Origin: Streptomyces iconiensis
Lineage (GTDB): Bacteria > Actinomycetota > Actinomycetes > Streptomycetales > Streptomycetaceae
Assembly (NCBI RefSeq): GCF_028657195.3
Contig: NZ_JANCPR020000017.1
Coordinates: 1 to 64,000, forward strand
Length of the DNA stretch: 64,000 bases
Direction of reading: 5' to 3'
Part shown: positions 8,104 to 16,857 of the stretch, piece by piece
Numbering within the stretch: the first letter of the stretch is position 1
How the letters are laid out: the number at the start of each line of letters is the position of its first letter
The notes under the pieces: generated by a model
Seen by the model: only the letters and a program-made list of their open reading frames with translations
The model's database searches: none
What the model was told of the DNA's origin: nothing
Made by a program: the position numbers and the translations under genes

Positions 8104-9903
8104 GTGAGCGGCGGGGCACAGCCGTCGGACGCCGCGGCCTTCGCCTCGGCGCTGGTGCCGCTGCCGGTGATCCTGCCGCTGTGCGCCGCCGGTCTGAAGC
8201 TCGCCATCGGGGCCAGGCTGGGGCGCGTGCAGCGGTTCATCAGCGCGGCCGTGCTGCTGACCGTGCTGATCGTCTCGCTGGTGCTGCTCATCGCCGCCGA
8301 CCGGCACGGGCCGCAGGTGATGTACGCGGGTGGCTGGCCGCCGCCCGTCGGCATCGTGCTGGTGGCCGACCGGCTGTCGGCGCTGATGCTGGTGATCTCC
8401 TCGGCCGTGACGCTGTGCGTGCTCATCTACTCCGTCGGGCAGGGCATGGCCGACAACGACGAGGCCACACCGCTGTCCGTCTTCCACCCCTCCTACCTGG
8501 TGCTGGTCGCGGGGGTCTCGGACACCTTCCTGGCCGGTGACCTGTTCAACCTCTACGTCGGCTTCGAGATCATGCTGACCGCCAGCTATGTGCTGCTGAC
8601 CATCGGCGGCACCATCGCGCGCATCCGCGCGGGCGCGACGTACGCGGTGGTCTCGCTGCTGTCCTCGGTGCTGTTCATGGCCGCCGTCGGGATGGTGTAC
8701 GCGGCCACGGGCACCGTCACCATGGCCGAACTGCCGGCGCGGCTCGACGAGTTGCCGCAGGGCGTGGGTTCCGTCATCCAGATCGCGCTGCTCGGTGTCT
8801 TCGGTATCAAGGCGGCCGTCTTCCCGCTGGCCGCCTGGCTCCCCGACTCGTATCCGACGGCGCCCGCGCCCGTCACCGCTGTCTTCGCCGGGCTGCTGAC
8901 CAAGGTCGGTGTCTACGCGATACTCCGCACCCAGACGCTGCTCTTCCCCGGCGACCGGATCGGGGACGTACTGATGGCCGTCGCGCTGCTGTCGCTGATC
9001 GTCGGCATCCTGGGAGCCGTCGCGCAGACCGACCTCAAGCGGCTGCTGTCCTTCACCCTCGTCAGCCATATGGGCTACATGGTCTTCGGTATCGCGCTCG
9101 CCTCGCACGACGGCATCGCGGGCGCCGTCTTCTATGTGGCGCACCACATCACCGTGCAGACCACGCTCTTCCTCGTCGCCGGGCTCGTCGAACGCCGCAG
9201 CGGCACCACCGACCTCCAGAGCCTCGGCGGACTCGCCACGCTCTCGCCGCTGCTGGCCGTCATCTTCTTCATCCCCGCGATGAACCTGGCCGGTATCCCG
9301 CCGCTCTCCGGGTTCCTGGGCAAGCTCGGCCTGCTGCGCGCGGGCGTCGACGAGGGCGGAGTGCTGACGTATGTGCTGGTCGCCGGCGGTACGGTGACCA
9401 GCCTGCTGACCCTCTACGCCCTGGTCAAAGCCTGGAACCTCGCCTTCTGGCGGGCCGCCACACCCGAGATGTGCGCCGTGGGCACCGTCCTGGACACGGC
9501 GGAGGGCGACTCACCCGAGGAGGACGGGGACGGGGACGGCGGCGGGGACGGGGACGGTGCAGTCGGCGGGGGGAGCGGCGGGGGCGGCACCGCGGACGAC
9601 GGGTCCGGAACGGGGCGCGGGAGCGGAGGTCCGGCGGAGACGCCCGCCACCGACTGGGACGGGGTCGGGCCGGGGCGCAAGGAGACCGTGCTCGCGGGGC
9701 GCAGGGTGACCGCGACGTTCGGGGGCCAGGAGATCACCACCAGCAGCACGCTGCCCACGAGCATGACGGGCGCGACCATCGGCCTCGTCGTCTTCGGGAT
9801 CGCCTTCACGGTGCTGGCGGGACCGCTGTTCGGGCTGACCGACCGCGCGGCCGGTGAACTGATCGCGCGAACCCCCTATGTGGAGGCGGTGATGAAGAGT
9901 TGA
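8104..9903 (+). CDS. mrpD: Mrp antiporter subunit D, NuoM/N-like
   Basis: Second NuoL/M/N-type proton-translocating subunit of the Mrp complex, 599 aa. The acidic helix (YVGFEIMLTASYVLL) and the lysine helix (GIKAAVFPLAAWLPDSYP) are both present. Between the penultimate and last membrane segments, about residues 461-530, lies a hydrophilic insertion rich in Asp and Gly that is not part of the family core. GTG 8104 was chosen because it directly precedes the first hydrophobic segment; the open frame extends upstream only as a shadow of mrpC. The stop overlaps the TTG start of mrpE by 4 nt. Confidence 0.93.
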   Translation: MSGGAQPSDAAAFASALVPLPVILPLCAAGLKLAIGARLGRVQRFISAAVLLTVLIVSLVLLIAADRHGPQVMYAGGWPPPVGIVLVADRLSALMLVISSAVTLCVLIYSVGQGMADNDEATPLSVFHPSYLVLVAGVSDTFLAGDLFNLYVGFEIMLTASYVLLTIGGTIARIRAGATYAVVSLLSSVLFMAAVGMVYAATGTVTMAELPARLDELPQGVGSVIQIALLGVFGIKAAVFPLAAWLPDSYPTAPAPVTAVFAGLLTKVGVYAILRTQTLLFPGDRIGDVLMAVALLSLIVGILGAVAQTDLKRLLSFTLVSHMGYMVFGIALASHDGIAGAVFYVAHHITVQTTLFLVAGLVERRSGTTDLQSLGGLATLSPLLAVIFFIPAMNLAGIPPLSGFLGKLGLLRAGVDEGGVLTYVLVAGGTVTSLLTLYALVKAWNLAFWRAATPEMCAVGTVLDTAEGDSPEEDGDGDGGGDGDGAVGGGSGGGGTADDGSGTGRGSGGPAETPATDWDGVGPGRKETVLAGRRVTATFGGQEITTSSTLPTSMTGATIGLVVFGIAFTVLAGPLFGLTDRAAGELIARTPYVEAVMKS

Positions 9904-10484
9904 CGGCACCCCAGCGGCTGCCCCAGTCCAGCAGGCTGCGCGCAACCCAGTGGCCGATGGTGCTCGGCCTGACCCTGCTGTGGATGCTGCTGTGGGGCGA
10001 CCTGACCCTCGCCAACCTGCTGACAGGGGTGGTGATCGGACTGCTGGTCGTCTTCCTCTTTCCGCTGCCGCCGATCGAGAAGCAGGCGCGGCTCCATCCC
10101 GTCGGCATCTTCTGGTTCGTGGCGCGCTTCGCCGTCGACATGGTGGTCTCCAGCTGGCGCCTCAACCGCTACATCGTCGGCCCGGGCAAGCCGCCCTGCG
10201 CGGTGCTCGGAGTACGGATGCGCTGCCCCGGCGACCTGATGCTGACGGCAACGGCCGTCGCCGTCTCGGCCGTTCCCGGCAGCACCGTACTGGAGGTGCA
10301 CCGCAGGTCGGGCACCCTCTATCTGCATGTGCTCGGCGCCGGAAGCCAGGAGCAGCGCGACCGGGCACGGCGCGACGCGCTGCGGCTGGAGGCACGTGTC
10401 GTACGGGCCTTCGGCACCCGGGCCGACATCGCGTCCATCACGGCATCCGAGGCGGCGGAGGAGGTGTTCGGACCGTGGACGTGA
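9900..10484 (+). CDS. mrpE: Mrp antiporter subunit E
   Basis: MrpE/MnhE subunit, 194 aa, with two or three N-terminal membrane helices (about residues 17-70) and a cytoplasmic C-terminal domain, matching the usual family layout. TTG 9900 is the best start: it forms a TTGA overlap with the mrpD stop and places the first helix near the N-terminus. The end overlaps mrpF. Confidence 0.9.
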   Translation: MTAPQRLPQSSRLRATQWPMVLGLTLLWMLLWGDLTLANLLTGVVIGLLVVFLFPLPPIEKQARLHPVGIFWFVARFAVDMVVSSWRLNRYIVGPGKPPCAVLGVRMRCPGDLMLTATAVAVSAVPGSTVLEVHRRSGTLYLHVLGAGSQEQRDRARRDALRLEARVVRAFGTRADIASITASEAAEEVFGPWT

Positions 10485-10789
10485 TGATCGCGGTGATCGC
10501 GGGGCTGCTGCTCGCCGCCGGGCTGATGGTGACCCTGCGGCTGACGCTGGGCCCCTCCACACTGGACCGCGCCGTCGCGCTGGACGCGCTCATCTCGGTG
10601 GCGATGGCGGGCATCGGTGTCCATACCGCCGTGCGGCACACCGCGTACTACCTGCCCGTGCTGCTGGTCCTCTCGTTCCTGGGGTTCACGGGCTCCATCG
10701 GCGTCGCACGGTTCATGGCCCTGCGCGACGAGGCGGGCACCAGCGACGCGGACTCCAGCGAGGAGACGGGGGAGGAGAGCACCGCGTGA
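10475..10789 (+). CDS. mrpF: Mrp antiporter subunit F
   Basis: Small three-helix MrpF/MnhF subunit, 104 aa from GTG 10475; GTG 10481, in a GTGA overlap with mrpE, and ATG 10484 are alternatives. Recognised by the three hydrophobic helices, the short RLTLGPSTLDRAVALD loop typical of MrpF, and its position between E and G. The last ~20 residues are acidic. It overlaps mrpG by 4 nt. Confidence 0.9.
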   Translation: MDVMIAVIAGLLLAAGLMVTLRLTLGPSTLDRAVALDALISVAMAGIGVHTAVRHTAYYLPVLLVLSFLGFTGSIGVARFMALRDEAGTSDADSSEETGEESTA

Positions 10790-11160
10790 ACTGGATCAGG
10801 GTGGCCGATGTGGCGGGGCTCGTCTTCATGTTCGCCGGTGCGCTGCTGTGCCTGCTGGCCGGTATCGGGCTGCTGCGCCTGCCCGACGTGCTGACGCGGC
10901 TGCACGCTGCGACCAAGCCGCAGTCCTTCGGGCTGCTGCTCGTACTGATCGGGACAGGGCTGTGGCTGCGCAGCTTCGTCGATCTGAGCACGCTGCTGCT
11001 CGTCGGCGTCTTCCAGCTCCTCACCTCTCCCGTCGCGGCGCACATGGTGGGTCGCGCCGCGTACCGGACGGGCAGGCTCGATCGCGACAACCTCGTGCAG
11101 GACGAGCTGGGGGAGGCGCTCAGCCACGGAGGGCAGGACCGGCCCACCGAGGAGTCCTGA
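10786..11160 (+). CDS. mrpG: Mrp antiporter subunit G
   Basis: MrpG/MnhG/PhaG subunit, 124 aa, three membrane helices, with the family segment LRLPDVLTRLHAATKP around residues 31-46. GTG 10786 overlaps the mrpF stop. This is the last gene of the Mrp operon, so all seven functions (A/B fused, C, D, E, F, G) are present and the antiporter should be complete. Confidence 0.92.
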   Translation: MNWIRVADVAGLVFMFAGALLCLLAGIGLLRLPDVLTRLHAATKPQSFGLLLVLIGTGLWLRSFVDLSTLLLVGVFQLLTSPVAAHMVGRAAYRTGRLDRDNLVQDELGEALSHGGQDRPTEES

Positions 11161-11286
11161 TCACACCCCTGAGGAAAACCGCAGGTCAGCGCGGTAAGTA
11201 CGGCCTTCCTTGCTGGCAGACGGCGTCGATTCGTGCCTATCTTCGACACCGTAAGCACCGCAGCACCGAAGGGAGCAGTACCGGCC

Positions 11287-12027
11287 ATGTCCCAAGCCGG
11301 GGTCTCGGACCCGACGCACGCCACCCATGCCGCCCACCGCGACAACCACACCCACAGGGACGTCAACGGCGGTTGGCTGCGTCCCGCCGTCTTCGGCGCG
11401 ATGGACGGGCTGGTCTCCAACCTCGGTCTGATGACGGGTGTCGCGGGCAGCTCGGCGTCCTCGCAGACGATCGTCATCGCGGGCCTCGCGGGGCTGGCCG
11501 CCGGTGCGTTCTCGATGGCGGCGGGTGAGTACACCTCCGTGGCCTCGCAGCGGGAACTCGTCCTCGCCGAACTGGAGGTCGAGCGCGGGGAGTTGCGGCG
11601 CAGCCCTGGCGAGGAGGTCAAGGAGCTGGCCGGGCTGTACGAGTCGCGCGGGGTCGACCCCGAACTCGCCATGGAGGTCTCCAGGCAGCTGCACCGCGAC
11701 CCCGAGCAGGCCCTGGAGATACACGCGCGGGAGGAACTCGGCATCGACCCGACCGACCTGCCCTCGCCCACGGTTGCCGCCGTCTCCTCGTTCCTGTCGT
11801 TCTCGCTCGGTGCCGTACTTCCCGTGCTGCCGTACCTGTTCGGCGCGACGGCCCTGCTGCCGGCCGTACTGCTGGCGCTGTTCGGGCTGTTCGTGTGCGG
11901 GGCCGTCGTGGCGCGGGTGACCGCGCGGCCGTGGTGGTTCAGCGGGCTGCGGCAGCTCGCGCTGGGCGGCGCGGCTGCTGCTGTGACGTACGGGCTCGGG
12001 GCGCTGTTCGGCGTCGCGGTCGGCTGA
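11287..12027 (+). CDS. VIT1/CCC1 family iron/manganese transporter
   Basis: A 246-aa membrane protein of the vacuolar iron transporter family, proton-coupled Fe2+/Mn2+ transporters. The N-terminus is histidine-rich (HATHAAHRDNHTH). The family signatures GAMDGLVSNLGLMTGVAG and AGAFSMAAGEYTSVASQ form the first two helices. A glutamate-rich cytoplasmic metal-binding helical region follows (about 90-160), then three C-terminal helices. ATG 11287 is supported by GGGAG at 11271-11275, 11 nt upstream; a GTG at 11233 lacks such a site. It is separated from mrpG by 126 nt and is probably transcribed alone. Confidence 0.9.
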   Translation: MSQAGVSDPTHATHAAHRDNHTHRDVNGGWLRPAVFGAMDGLVSNLGLMTGVAGSSASSQTIVIAGLAGLAAGAFSMAAGEYTSVASQRELVLAELEVERGELRRSPGEEVKELAGLYESRGVDPELAMEVSRQLHRDPEQALEIHAREELGIDPTDLPSPTVAAVSSFLSFSLGAVLPVLPYLFGATALLPAVLLALFGLFVCGAVVARVTARPWWFSGLRQLALGGAAAAVTYGLGALFGVAVG

Positions 12028-12042
12028 CCCCCCTTCCGGGGG
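12028..12042. terminator. short GC hairpin between convergent genes
   Basis: CCCCC (12028-12032) pairs with GGGGG (12038-12042) around a 5-nt loop, immediately after the VIT gene stop and 22 nt before the end of the converging lyase gene. A bidirectional terminator is likely, but the stem is only 5 bp. Confidence 0.35.
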
Positions 12043-12064
12043 ACGCCCCTGTGCCGGTCGGGGC

Positions 12065-12913
12065 TCAGGCGCCGGTCGGGGCGTGGTCGGCGCGTGTGGC
12101 CAGCTCCAGGGTGCGGGTCGCGGCGGCCACGACGGCGGCGTCGACGAAGCGGCCGTCGGGGAGCGCCAGCGCACCCGCCTCGGTACGCGCGGCCTCCACG
12201 ACCTGCCGCGCGGACTCGATCTCCTCGGCCGTCGGCCTGAAGGCCCGTTCGATGACGGGGAGTTGGCGCGGATGGATCGCCGTACGGCCCAGGAAGCCCG
12301 CCGCTCTGCCCTCGGCGCAGGACGCCGCCAGGCCCTCGGTGTCGCGCACGTCCGGGTAGACCGACTGGGGCGGCGGGGCCAGCCCCGCGGCGCGGGCCGC
12401 GACGACCGTACGGCTGCGGGCGTAGGCCAGCCCGTGGCTGCCGGCGACGCCCAGGTCGGCCCGCAGGTCGGCCTCGCCCAGCGCGATACCGCACGGCGCG
12501 GGGTGCGCCGTGGCGATCTCGTAGGCGCGTTCCACGCCGAGTGCGGACTCCAACAGCGCGTACAGCGGCGGCAGTCGGGGCCCTGCCCAGTGGGCGACCC
12601 GGGCCAGGTCCGGCGCGCCCGTCACCTTCGGCAGGCGCAGACCGGCCAGTCCGGGGAGGCCGGTGAGGGTGCGCACGTCGGCCGCCGCCAGGGGGCCGTC
12701 CAGCGCGTTCACGCGTACGTGTACGGGGGCGGGCCCTGGGGCCGGGTCGGAGAGGAGTTCGGCCGTCGCGGAACGGGCGTACTCCTTGCGGTCGGGCGCC
12801 ACCGCGTCCTCCAGGTCCACCAGGACCACATCGGCGCCGGAACGCAGCGCCTTCGCGACCACCTCGGGGCGGTCGCCCGGCACGTACAGCCAGGTGAGCG
12901 GGGTACCGGTCAC
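12065..12913 (-). CDS. HpcH/HpaI aldolase / CitE-like CoA-ester lyase
   Basis: A 282-aa TIM-barrel protein of the CitE/malyl-CoA (citramalyl-CoA) lyase family, which cleaves acyl-CoA esters of 2-hydroxy acids to acetyl-CoA plus an oxo acid. Visible motifs are LTWLYVPGDRP at the start, VLVDLEDAVAPDRK (Mg2+-binding acids), the PKV strand, ALLESALGVERAYEIA (catalytic-region Glu), and GEADLRADLG with the metal-binding Asp. The GTG start overlaps the stop of the CoA-transferase by 4 nt, so the two should act together: the transferase activates a hydroxy acid and this enzyme cleaves it. The true substrate cannot be read from the sequence. Confidence 0.85.
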   Translation of the reverse strand: MTGTPLTWLYVPGDRPEVVAKALRSGADVVLVDLEDAVAPDRKEYARSATAELLSDPAPGPAPVHVRVNALDGPLAAADVRTLTGLPGLAGLRLPKVTGAPDLARVAHWAGPRLPPLYALLESALGVERAYEIATAHPAPCGIALGEADLRADLGVAGSHGLAYARSRTVVAARAAGLAPPPQSVYPDVRDTEGLAASCAEGRAAGFLGRTAIHPRQLPVIERAFRPTAEEIESARQVVEAARTEAGALALPDGRFVDAAVVAAATRTLELATRADHAPTGA

Positions 12914-14145
12914 AGCGCTCCCTCCTCGCGGAGCGCGGCGATCTCGGCCGGGTCCAGGCCGAGACCCGTGAGCACCTCGTCCGTGTCGGCGCCGTGCGCG
13001 CGGCCCGCCCACTTGATGGCGCCGGGGGTCTCGGAGAGGCGGAAGAGAACGTTCTGCATCTTCACCTTGCCCAGGTCCTCGTCCTCGATCTCCGTGATCG
13101 AACCGAGCGCGCGGTACTGCTCGTTCTCCATCACGTCCCGCACGTCGTGCACCGGAGCGACGGCGGCCTGTGCCTCCTCGAAGGCGCGTACGACCTCCGC
13201 CTCGTCGTGCCGCGCGATCCATGAGCCGACGGCCTCGTCCAGCTCCTCCGCGTGCTGCGCCCGGCCGGCGCCCGTCGCGAACCACGGCTCGTCCAGGAAC
13301 TCCGGGCGCCCCACCAGGCGCAGTACGCGTTCCGCTATCGACTGTGCCGAGGTGGAGACGGCCAGCCAGCGGCCGTCGGCCGTGCGGTAGGTGTTACGGG
13401 GCGCGTTGTTCGCCGAGCGGTTGCCCGTACGGGGCTGGACGTAGCCGAGCTGGTCGTACCAGATGGGCTGCGGGCCCAGCACCGTGAGCATCGGCTCGAT
13501 GATCGCCATGTCCACCACCTGCCCCGTGCCCGTACGGTCCCGGCCCGCCAGCGCCGTCATCACGGCGTACGCCGTGGAGAGCGCCGCGATCGAGTCGGCG
13601 AGGCCGAACGGGGGCAGCGTCGGCGGCCCGTCGGGTTCGCCCGTGATCGCGGCGAAACCGCTCATGGCCTCGGCGAGCGTGCCGAACCCGGGCCTGTGCG
13701 CATACGGACCGACCTGCCCGAAGCCGGTGACGCGGGCGAGCACGAGACGCGGGTTGGCCGCCGAGAGTTCGTCCCAGCCCAGGTTCCACTTCTCCAGGGT
13801 GCCGGGGCGGAAGTTCTCGATGACCACGTCGGCTTCCGCCGCCAGCTTGAGCAGTACCTCGCGTCCACCCGGTGAGGACAGATCCAGGGTGATGTTCCGC
13901 TTGTTGCGGCCCAGCAGCTTCCACCACAGGCCGATGCCGTCCTTGCTGGGCCCGTGCCCCCGGGAGGGATCGGGTTTGCGCGGGTGTTCGACCTTGATGA
14001 CCTCGGCGCCGAAGTCACCGAGCATCGTGGCGGCGAGTGGGCCGGCGAAGAGGGTGGCCAGGTCGAGGACGCGCAGCCCGGAGAGGGGAGCGGCGCCGCC
14101 TGCGCCCGCGTTCATCGGGTCGCTGTCCGTGGTGCCTGCGTTCAT
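12910..14145 (-). CDS. family III (CaiB/BaiF) CoA-transferase
   Basis: A 411-aa family III CoA-transferase, which moves CoA between carboxylic acids through an aspartyl-CoA thioester. Seen: the N-terminal GLRVLDLATLFAGPLAATMLGDFGAEVIKVE block, GRNKRNITLDL, and LPPFGLADSIAAL carrying the likely nucleophilic Asp. ATG 14145 is favoured by AAAGGAA upstream and by the ATGA overlap with the preceding ARH-ribokinase gene; further upstream the frame is a shadow. With the CitE-like partner, the pair resembles (citra)malate activation-and-cleavage modules. Placement at the end of the LacI/ARH operon suggests it handles an acid released there, which is inference. Confidence 0.88.
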   Translation of the reverse strand: MNAGTTDSDPMNAGAGGAAPLSGLRVLDLATLFAGPLAATMLGDFGAEVIKVEHPRKPDPSRGHGPSKDGIGLWWKLLGRNKRNITLDLSSPGGREVLLKLAAEADVVIENFRPGTLEKWNLGWDELSAANPRLVLARVTGFGQVGPYAHRPGFGTLAEAMSGFAAITGEPDGPPTLPPFGLADSIAALSTAYAVMTALAGRDRTGTGQVVDMAIIEPMLTVLGPQPIWYDQLGYVQPRTGNRSANNAPRNTYRTADGRWLAVSTSAQSIAERVLRLVGRPEFLDEPWFATGAGRAQHAEELDEAVGSWIARHDEAEVVRAFEEAQAAVAPVHDVRDVMENEQYRALGSITEIEDEDLGKVKMQNVLFRLSETPGAIKWAGRAHGADTDEVLTGLGLDPAEIAALREEGAL

Positions 14146-16532
14146 CGTGCGGGGTTCCTTTGCTCTGCGTACGCCGTGATCTCTGCGCGCTCCGGCATGG
14201 ACGACGAGGCTCCCGGGCGCTGTACGGCCAGCGCCGAGGCCGCCGAGGCCCACGCCATCGCCTCCGGCATCGGACGGCCCTCCGCGTACGCCGTGCACAG
14301 GGCGCCGACGAAGGTGTCGCCCGCCGCCGTCGTGTCCACGGCCCGCACGGGGAAGGCGGGAACGGTCAGCGGCTCGGCGCCCCGCGCCGCGTACACGCTG
14401 CCGCGCGCACCCAGCGTGACGACGACCTCGGGCACGAGGTCGAGCAGCGCGACCGCCGCCTCGTAGGGGTCCGCTCTGCCGGAGAGATCCGCCGCCTCGT
14501 GCTCGTTCGGAACCAACAGGTCGGTGGCGGCGAGCAGTTCGGGCGGCAGGGGCTGGGTGGGCGCGGGCGTCAGCACCGTACGGACGCCGCGCGCGTGCGC
14601 CGCCAGTGCCGCGGCCACGACGCCCTCCATCGGCGTCTCCAACTGGAGCAGGAGCGCGTCACTGTGCGCGATACGGTCCTCGTCCCCCGCGCCGATCCCC
14701 TTCAGCGTGCCGTTGGCGCCGGGAATGACGATGATCGAGTTGGCGCCCTTGCCGTCCACGGTGATGTGCGCCGTACCGCTGTGGAACCCGGGCGCTGTGC
14801 GCAGCCCGTCCGTGGAGACGCCCGCCTCGCCGAGCGTGGCCCTGAGCCGGGCGGCGAACTCGTCCTCGCCGACCGCGCCGATCATGTGCACCGCGCTTCC
14901 CGCGCGCGCGGCGGCGACGGCCTGGTTGGCGCCCTTGCCGCCGGGGACCGTACGGAACTCCCTGCCCGTGACCGTCTCACCCAGTGCGGGTGCCGTGGGG
15001 ACGGTCGCGACCAGGTCCATGTTGGTGCTGCCGAACACCGCGAGGCTGGCCGGCCCTCCCGGCCCCGCGCCATGGCGCACGCGCCGCGCCCCGGGTGCCG
15101 GCCCGCCGCTCCCGTGCGGGGGCGCCGACCCGCCGCTCCCGTACGGGAGTTGGGCCAGAGCGGCGGTGCGGGATGCCAGGGTGTCGAAGCCGATACCGTC
15201 CAGCCCCGCGACCGTTGTCGCGAGGCGGTTGCGCAGTGGGGCCGTCCAGCGTTCCGGCAGCGCCTCCGGGCTGCCCGCCAGCAGGCCCGCCAGGGAACCC
15301 GCCGTCGCACCGTTGGAGTCGGTGTCCCAACCGCCGGACACCGTACGGCAGATGGAGGCCGTGAAGTCCCCGTCCGCATGGGTGAGGGCCGCTGCGAGGA
15401 GCGCCGCGTTGGGGAGGACGTGCACCCAGTGGTGGGTGGCGCCATAGGTGGCGTGGAGGTGGTCGACCACCTCGTCGAAGTCGTCCGAGGCACGGGCAGC
15501 CGCGATGCCCGTACGGACGGCCTCCGCGTACCGGGAACCGGGCGGGACCACCGACAGGCCCGCCTCCAGGCACGCGTGGACGTCCGGCGCCGCGCCCCCG
15601 CGCCCGGGGGACGGTGCCGCAGCCGCCGCGTGGGCGAGCGCGGCTGCCGCGAACATCTCGCCGTACACCCCGTTCGCCGTGTGGGTGAGCACCGCGTCAC
15701 GCCACGCGGCCTCGGCGGCTGCGCCCGGATCGCCCGGGTGGGTCCAGCCGAAGATGTCCGCGCGGATCTGCGCCCCGATCCACTCGCGGAACGGGTTGCG
15801 GTACGAGGCGGTGCGGGGCGGCTCGACGCCGTCCAGCAGGTTGCGGTACGCGACGCGCTCGGCCGTGAACGTACGGCCTGCAGGCAGCTCGTCCAGCCAC
15901 AGCTTCGCCACGTCGGCCGTGCTGAAGCCGTGACCGTGCCGCTCCAGCAACAGCAGCCCCAGGAGCGGGTAGTTGAGGTCGTCGTCCTCGGGCATGCCGT
16001 CGATGTTCTCGGCCAGCGAGGTGGGGGCCGAGCGGCGGTTCCAGGGGTGCGCCGCCGCGATCCCGGGGTCCAGGCCGCGCTCCGTGAACCAGTCGTTCAG
16101 CGGCCAGTTGCCCGTGGCAGCGGCCAGGGACCTGATGCCGGCCAGGTCCACCTTCTCGACCGGCTTGCCCAGCAGACACCCCGCGGCGCGGCCCAGCCAG
16201 GCCGCGTGCAGACGCGCTTCGAGTCCCGGCGCGCTGCGTACGGGCTCAGGCCAGCGGGCGCAGGCCGCTTTGATCGCGGCCAGGTCCGTTGGCTCGTGTT
16301 CTGCCGACGGGGTGGGCAGCGTGGCGAGTTCGTCCAGCAACTCGCTTGCCAGCGCGCGCAGTTCGGGCCTCGGTGGGGTCGGCGAGGCGCCCGCCTTGTC
16401 CGGAGCTCCGTGGCCGCCGGCTGCTCGCCAGCGCGCCGCCACGGGTGCGGTGTCGCGGCCGTCCTGCTGGGCCTGGCGCAACTCGTGCCCGACCAGGTCC
16501 TCGGGCTGGACCCAGGTGAGACGGAGATTCAT
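14142..16532 (-). CDS. ADP-ribosylglycohydrolase-ribokinase fusion protein
   Basis: A 796-aa two-domain protein. Residues ~1-490 are an ADP-ribosylglycohydrolase (ARH/DraG)-type domain of the GCLLGKPVE subgroup: the first metal site is the EDDD run near residue 181, and the second is GWDTDSNGAT near 400. Residues ~497-796 are a PfkB sugar kinase closest to ribokinase: FGSTNMDLV start, signature 1 PGGKGANQAVAAARAG near 530, and signature 2 DTTAAGDTFVGAL near 731 with the catalytic Asp in AGDTF. ATG 16532 has GGGAGG upstream. The fusion implies that ribose freed from a ribosylated substrate is phosphorylated to ribose-5-phosphate by the same polypeptide. That coupling is inferred from domain order only. 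Confidence 0.9.
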   Translation of the reverse strand: MNLRLTWVQPEDLVGHELRQAQQDGRDTAPVAARWRAAGGHGAPDKAGASPTPPRPELRALASELLDELATLPTPSAEHEPTDLAAIKAACARWPEPVRSAPGLEARLHAAWLGRAAGCLLGKPVEKVDLAGIRSLAAATGNWPLNDWFTERGLDPGIAAAHPWNRRSAPTSLAENIDGMPEDDDLNYPLLGLLLLERHGHGFSTADVAKLWLDELPAGRTFTAERVAYRNLLDGVEPPRTASYRNPFREWIGAQIRADIFGWTHPGDPGAAAEAAWRDAVLTHTANGVYGEMFAAAALAHAAAAAPSPGRGGAAPDVHACLEAGLSVVPPGSRYAEAVRTGIAAARASDDFDEVVDHLHATYGATHHWVHVLPNAALLAAALTHADGDFTASICRTVSGGWDTDSNGATAGSLAGLLAGSPEALPERWTAPLRNRLATTVAGLDGIGFDTLASRTAALAQLPYGSGGSAPPHGSGGPAPGARRVRHGAGPGGPASLAVFGSTNMDLVATVPTAPALGETVTGREFRTVPGGKGANQAVAAARAGSAVHMIGAVGEDEFAARLRATLGEAGVSTDGLRTAPGFHSGTAHITVDGKGANSIIVIPGANGTLKGIGAGDEDRIAHSDALLLQLETPMEGVVAAALAAHARGVRTVLTPAPTQPLPPELLAATDLLVPNEHEAADLSGRADPYEAAVALLDLVPEVVVTLGARGSVYAARGAEPLTVPAFPVRAVDTTAAGDTFVGALCTAYAEGRPMPEAMAWASAASALAVQRPGASSSMPERAEITAYAEQRNPAR

Positions 16533-16564
16533 GGGGTGCCTCCCGAAGTCCGGTGCGGTGAGGG

Positions 16565-16850
16565 TGCGCCCCGAAGGGGCGCGGGGAATTGCGCGGCCAG
16601 CCACGGCGTACCCGCGGCGAACCGCGCACCGTACGCGGCACTGGCTGCGGAGCGCACAGCGCAGCTCGGGGTGACGGCGCGTGCGGGGCGGTCGTGGTGG
16701 GTGCGGGGACGTTCCCGGCTGCGGGCTGCGCCCGGAAGGGGCGCGGGGAACTGCGCGGCCAGCCACGGCGTACCCGCGGCGAACCGCGCACCGTACGCGG
16801 CACTGGCTGCGGAGCGCACAGCGCAGCTCGGGGTGACGGCGCGTGCGGGG
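16565..16850. repeat. two direct copies of a 124-bp streptomycete intergenic repeat
   Basis: Bases 16565-16688 and 16727-16850 are direct repeats of 124 bp that differ at two positions (16572/16734 and 16589/16751). Copy 1 begins with a perfect hairpin: GCGCCCC, loop GAA, GGGGCGC (16566-16582). The core GGGGCGCGGGGAACTGCGCGGCC resembles, from memory, a family of short repeats scattered between genes in many Streptomyces genomes. The duplication fills the only large gap (16533-16857, 325 bp) in the ARH operon; nothing else was found there. It may attenuate or process the mRNA. Confidence 0.8.
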
Positions 16851-16857
16851 AGGGCGG

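Noticed and set aside
4360..11160. A missing mrpB gene
   Set aside because: The MrpB domain is present, fused to the C-terminus of MrpA from about residue 858.
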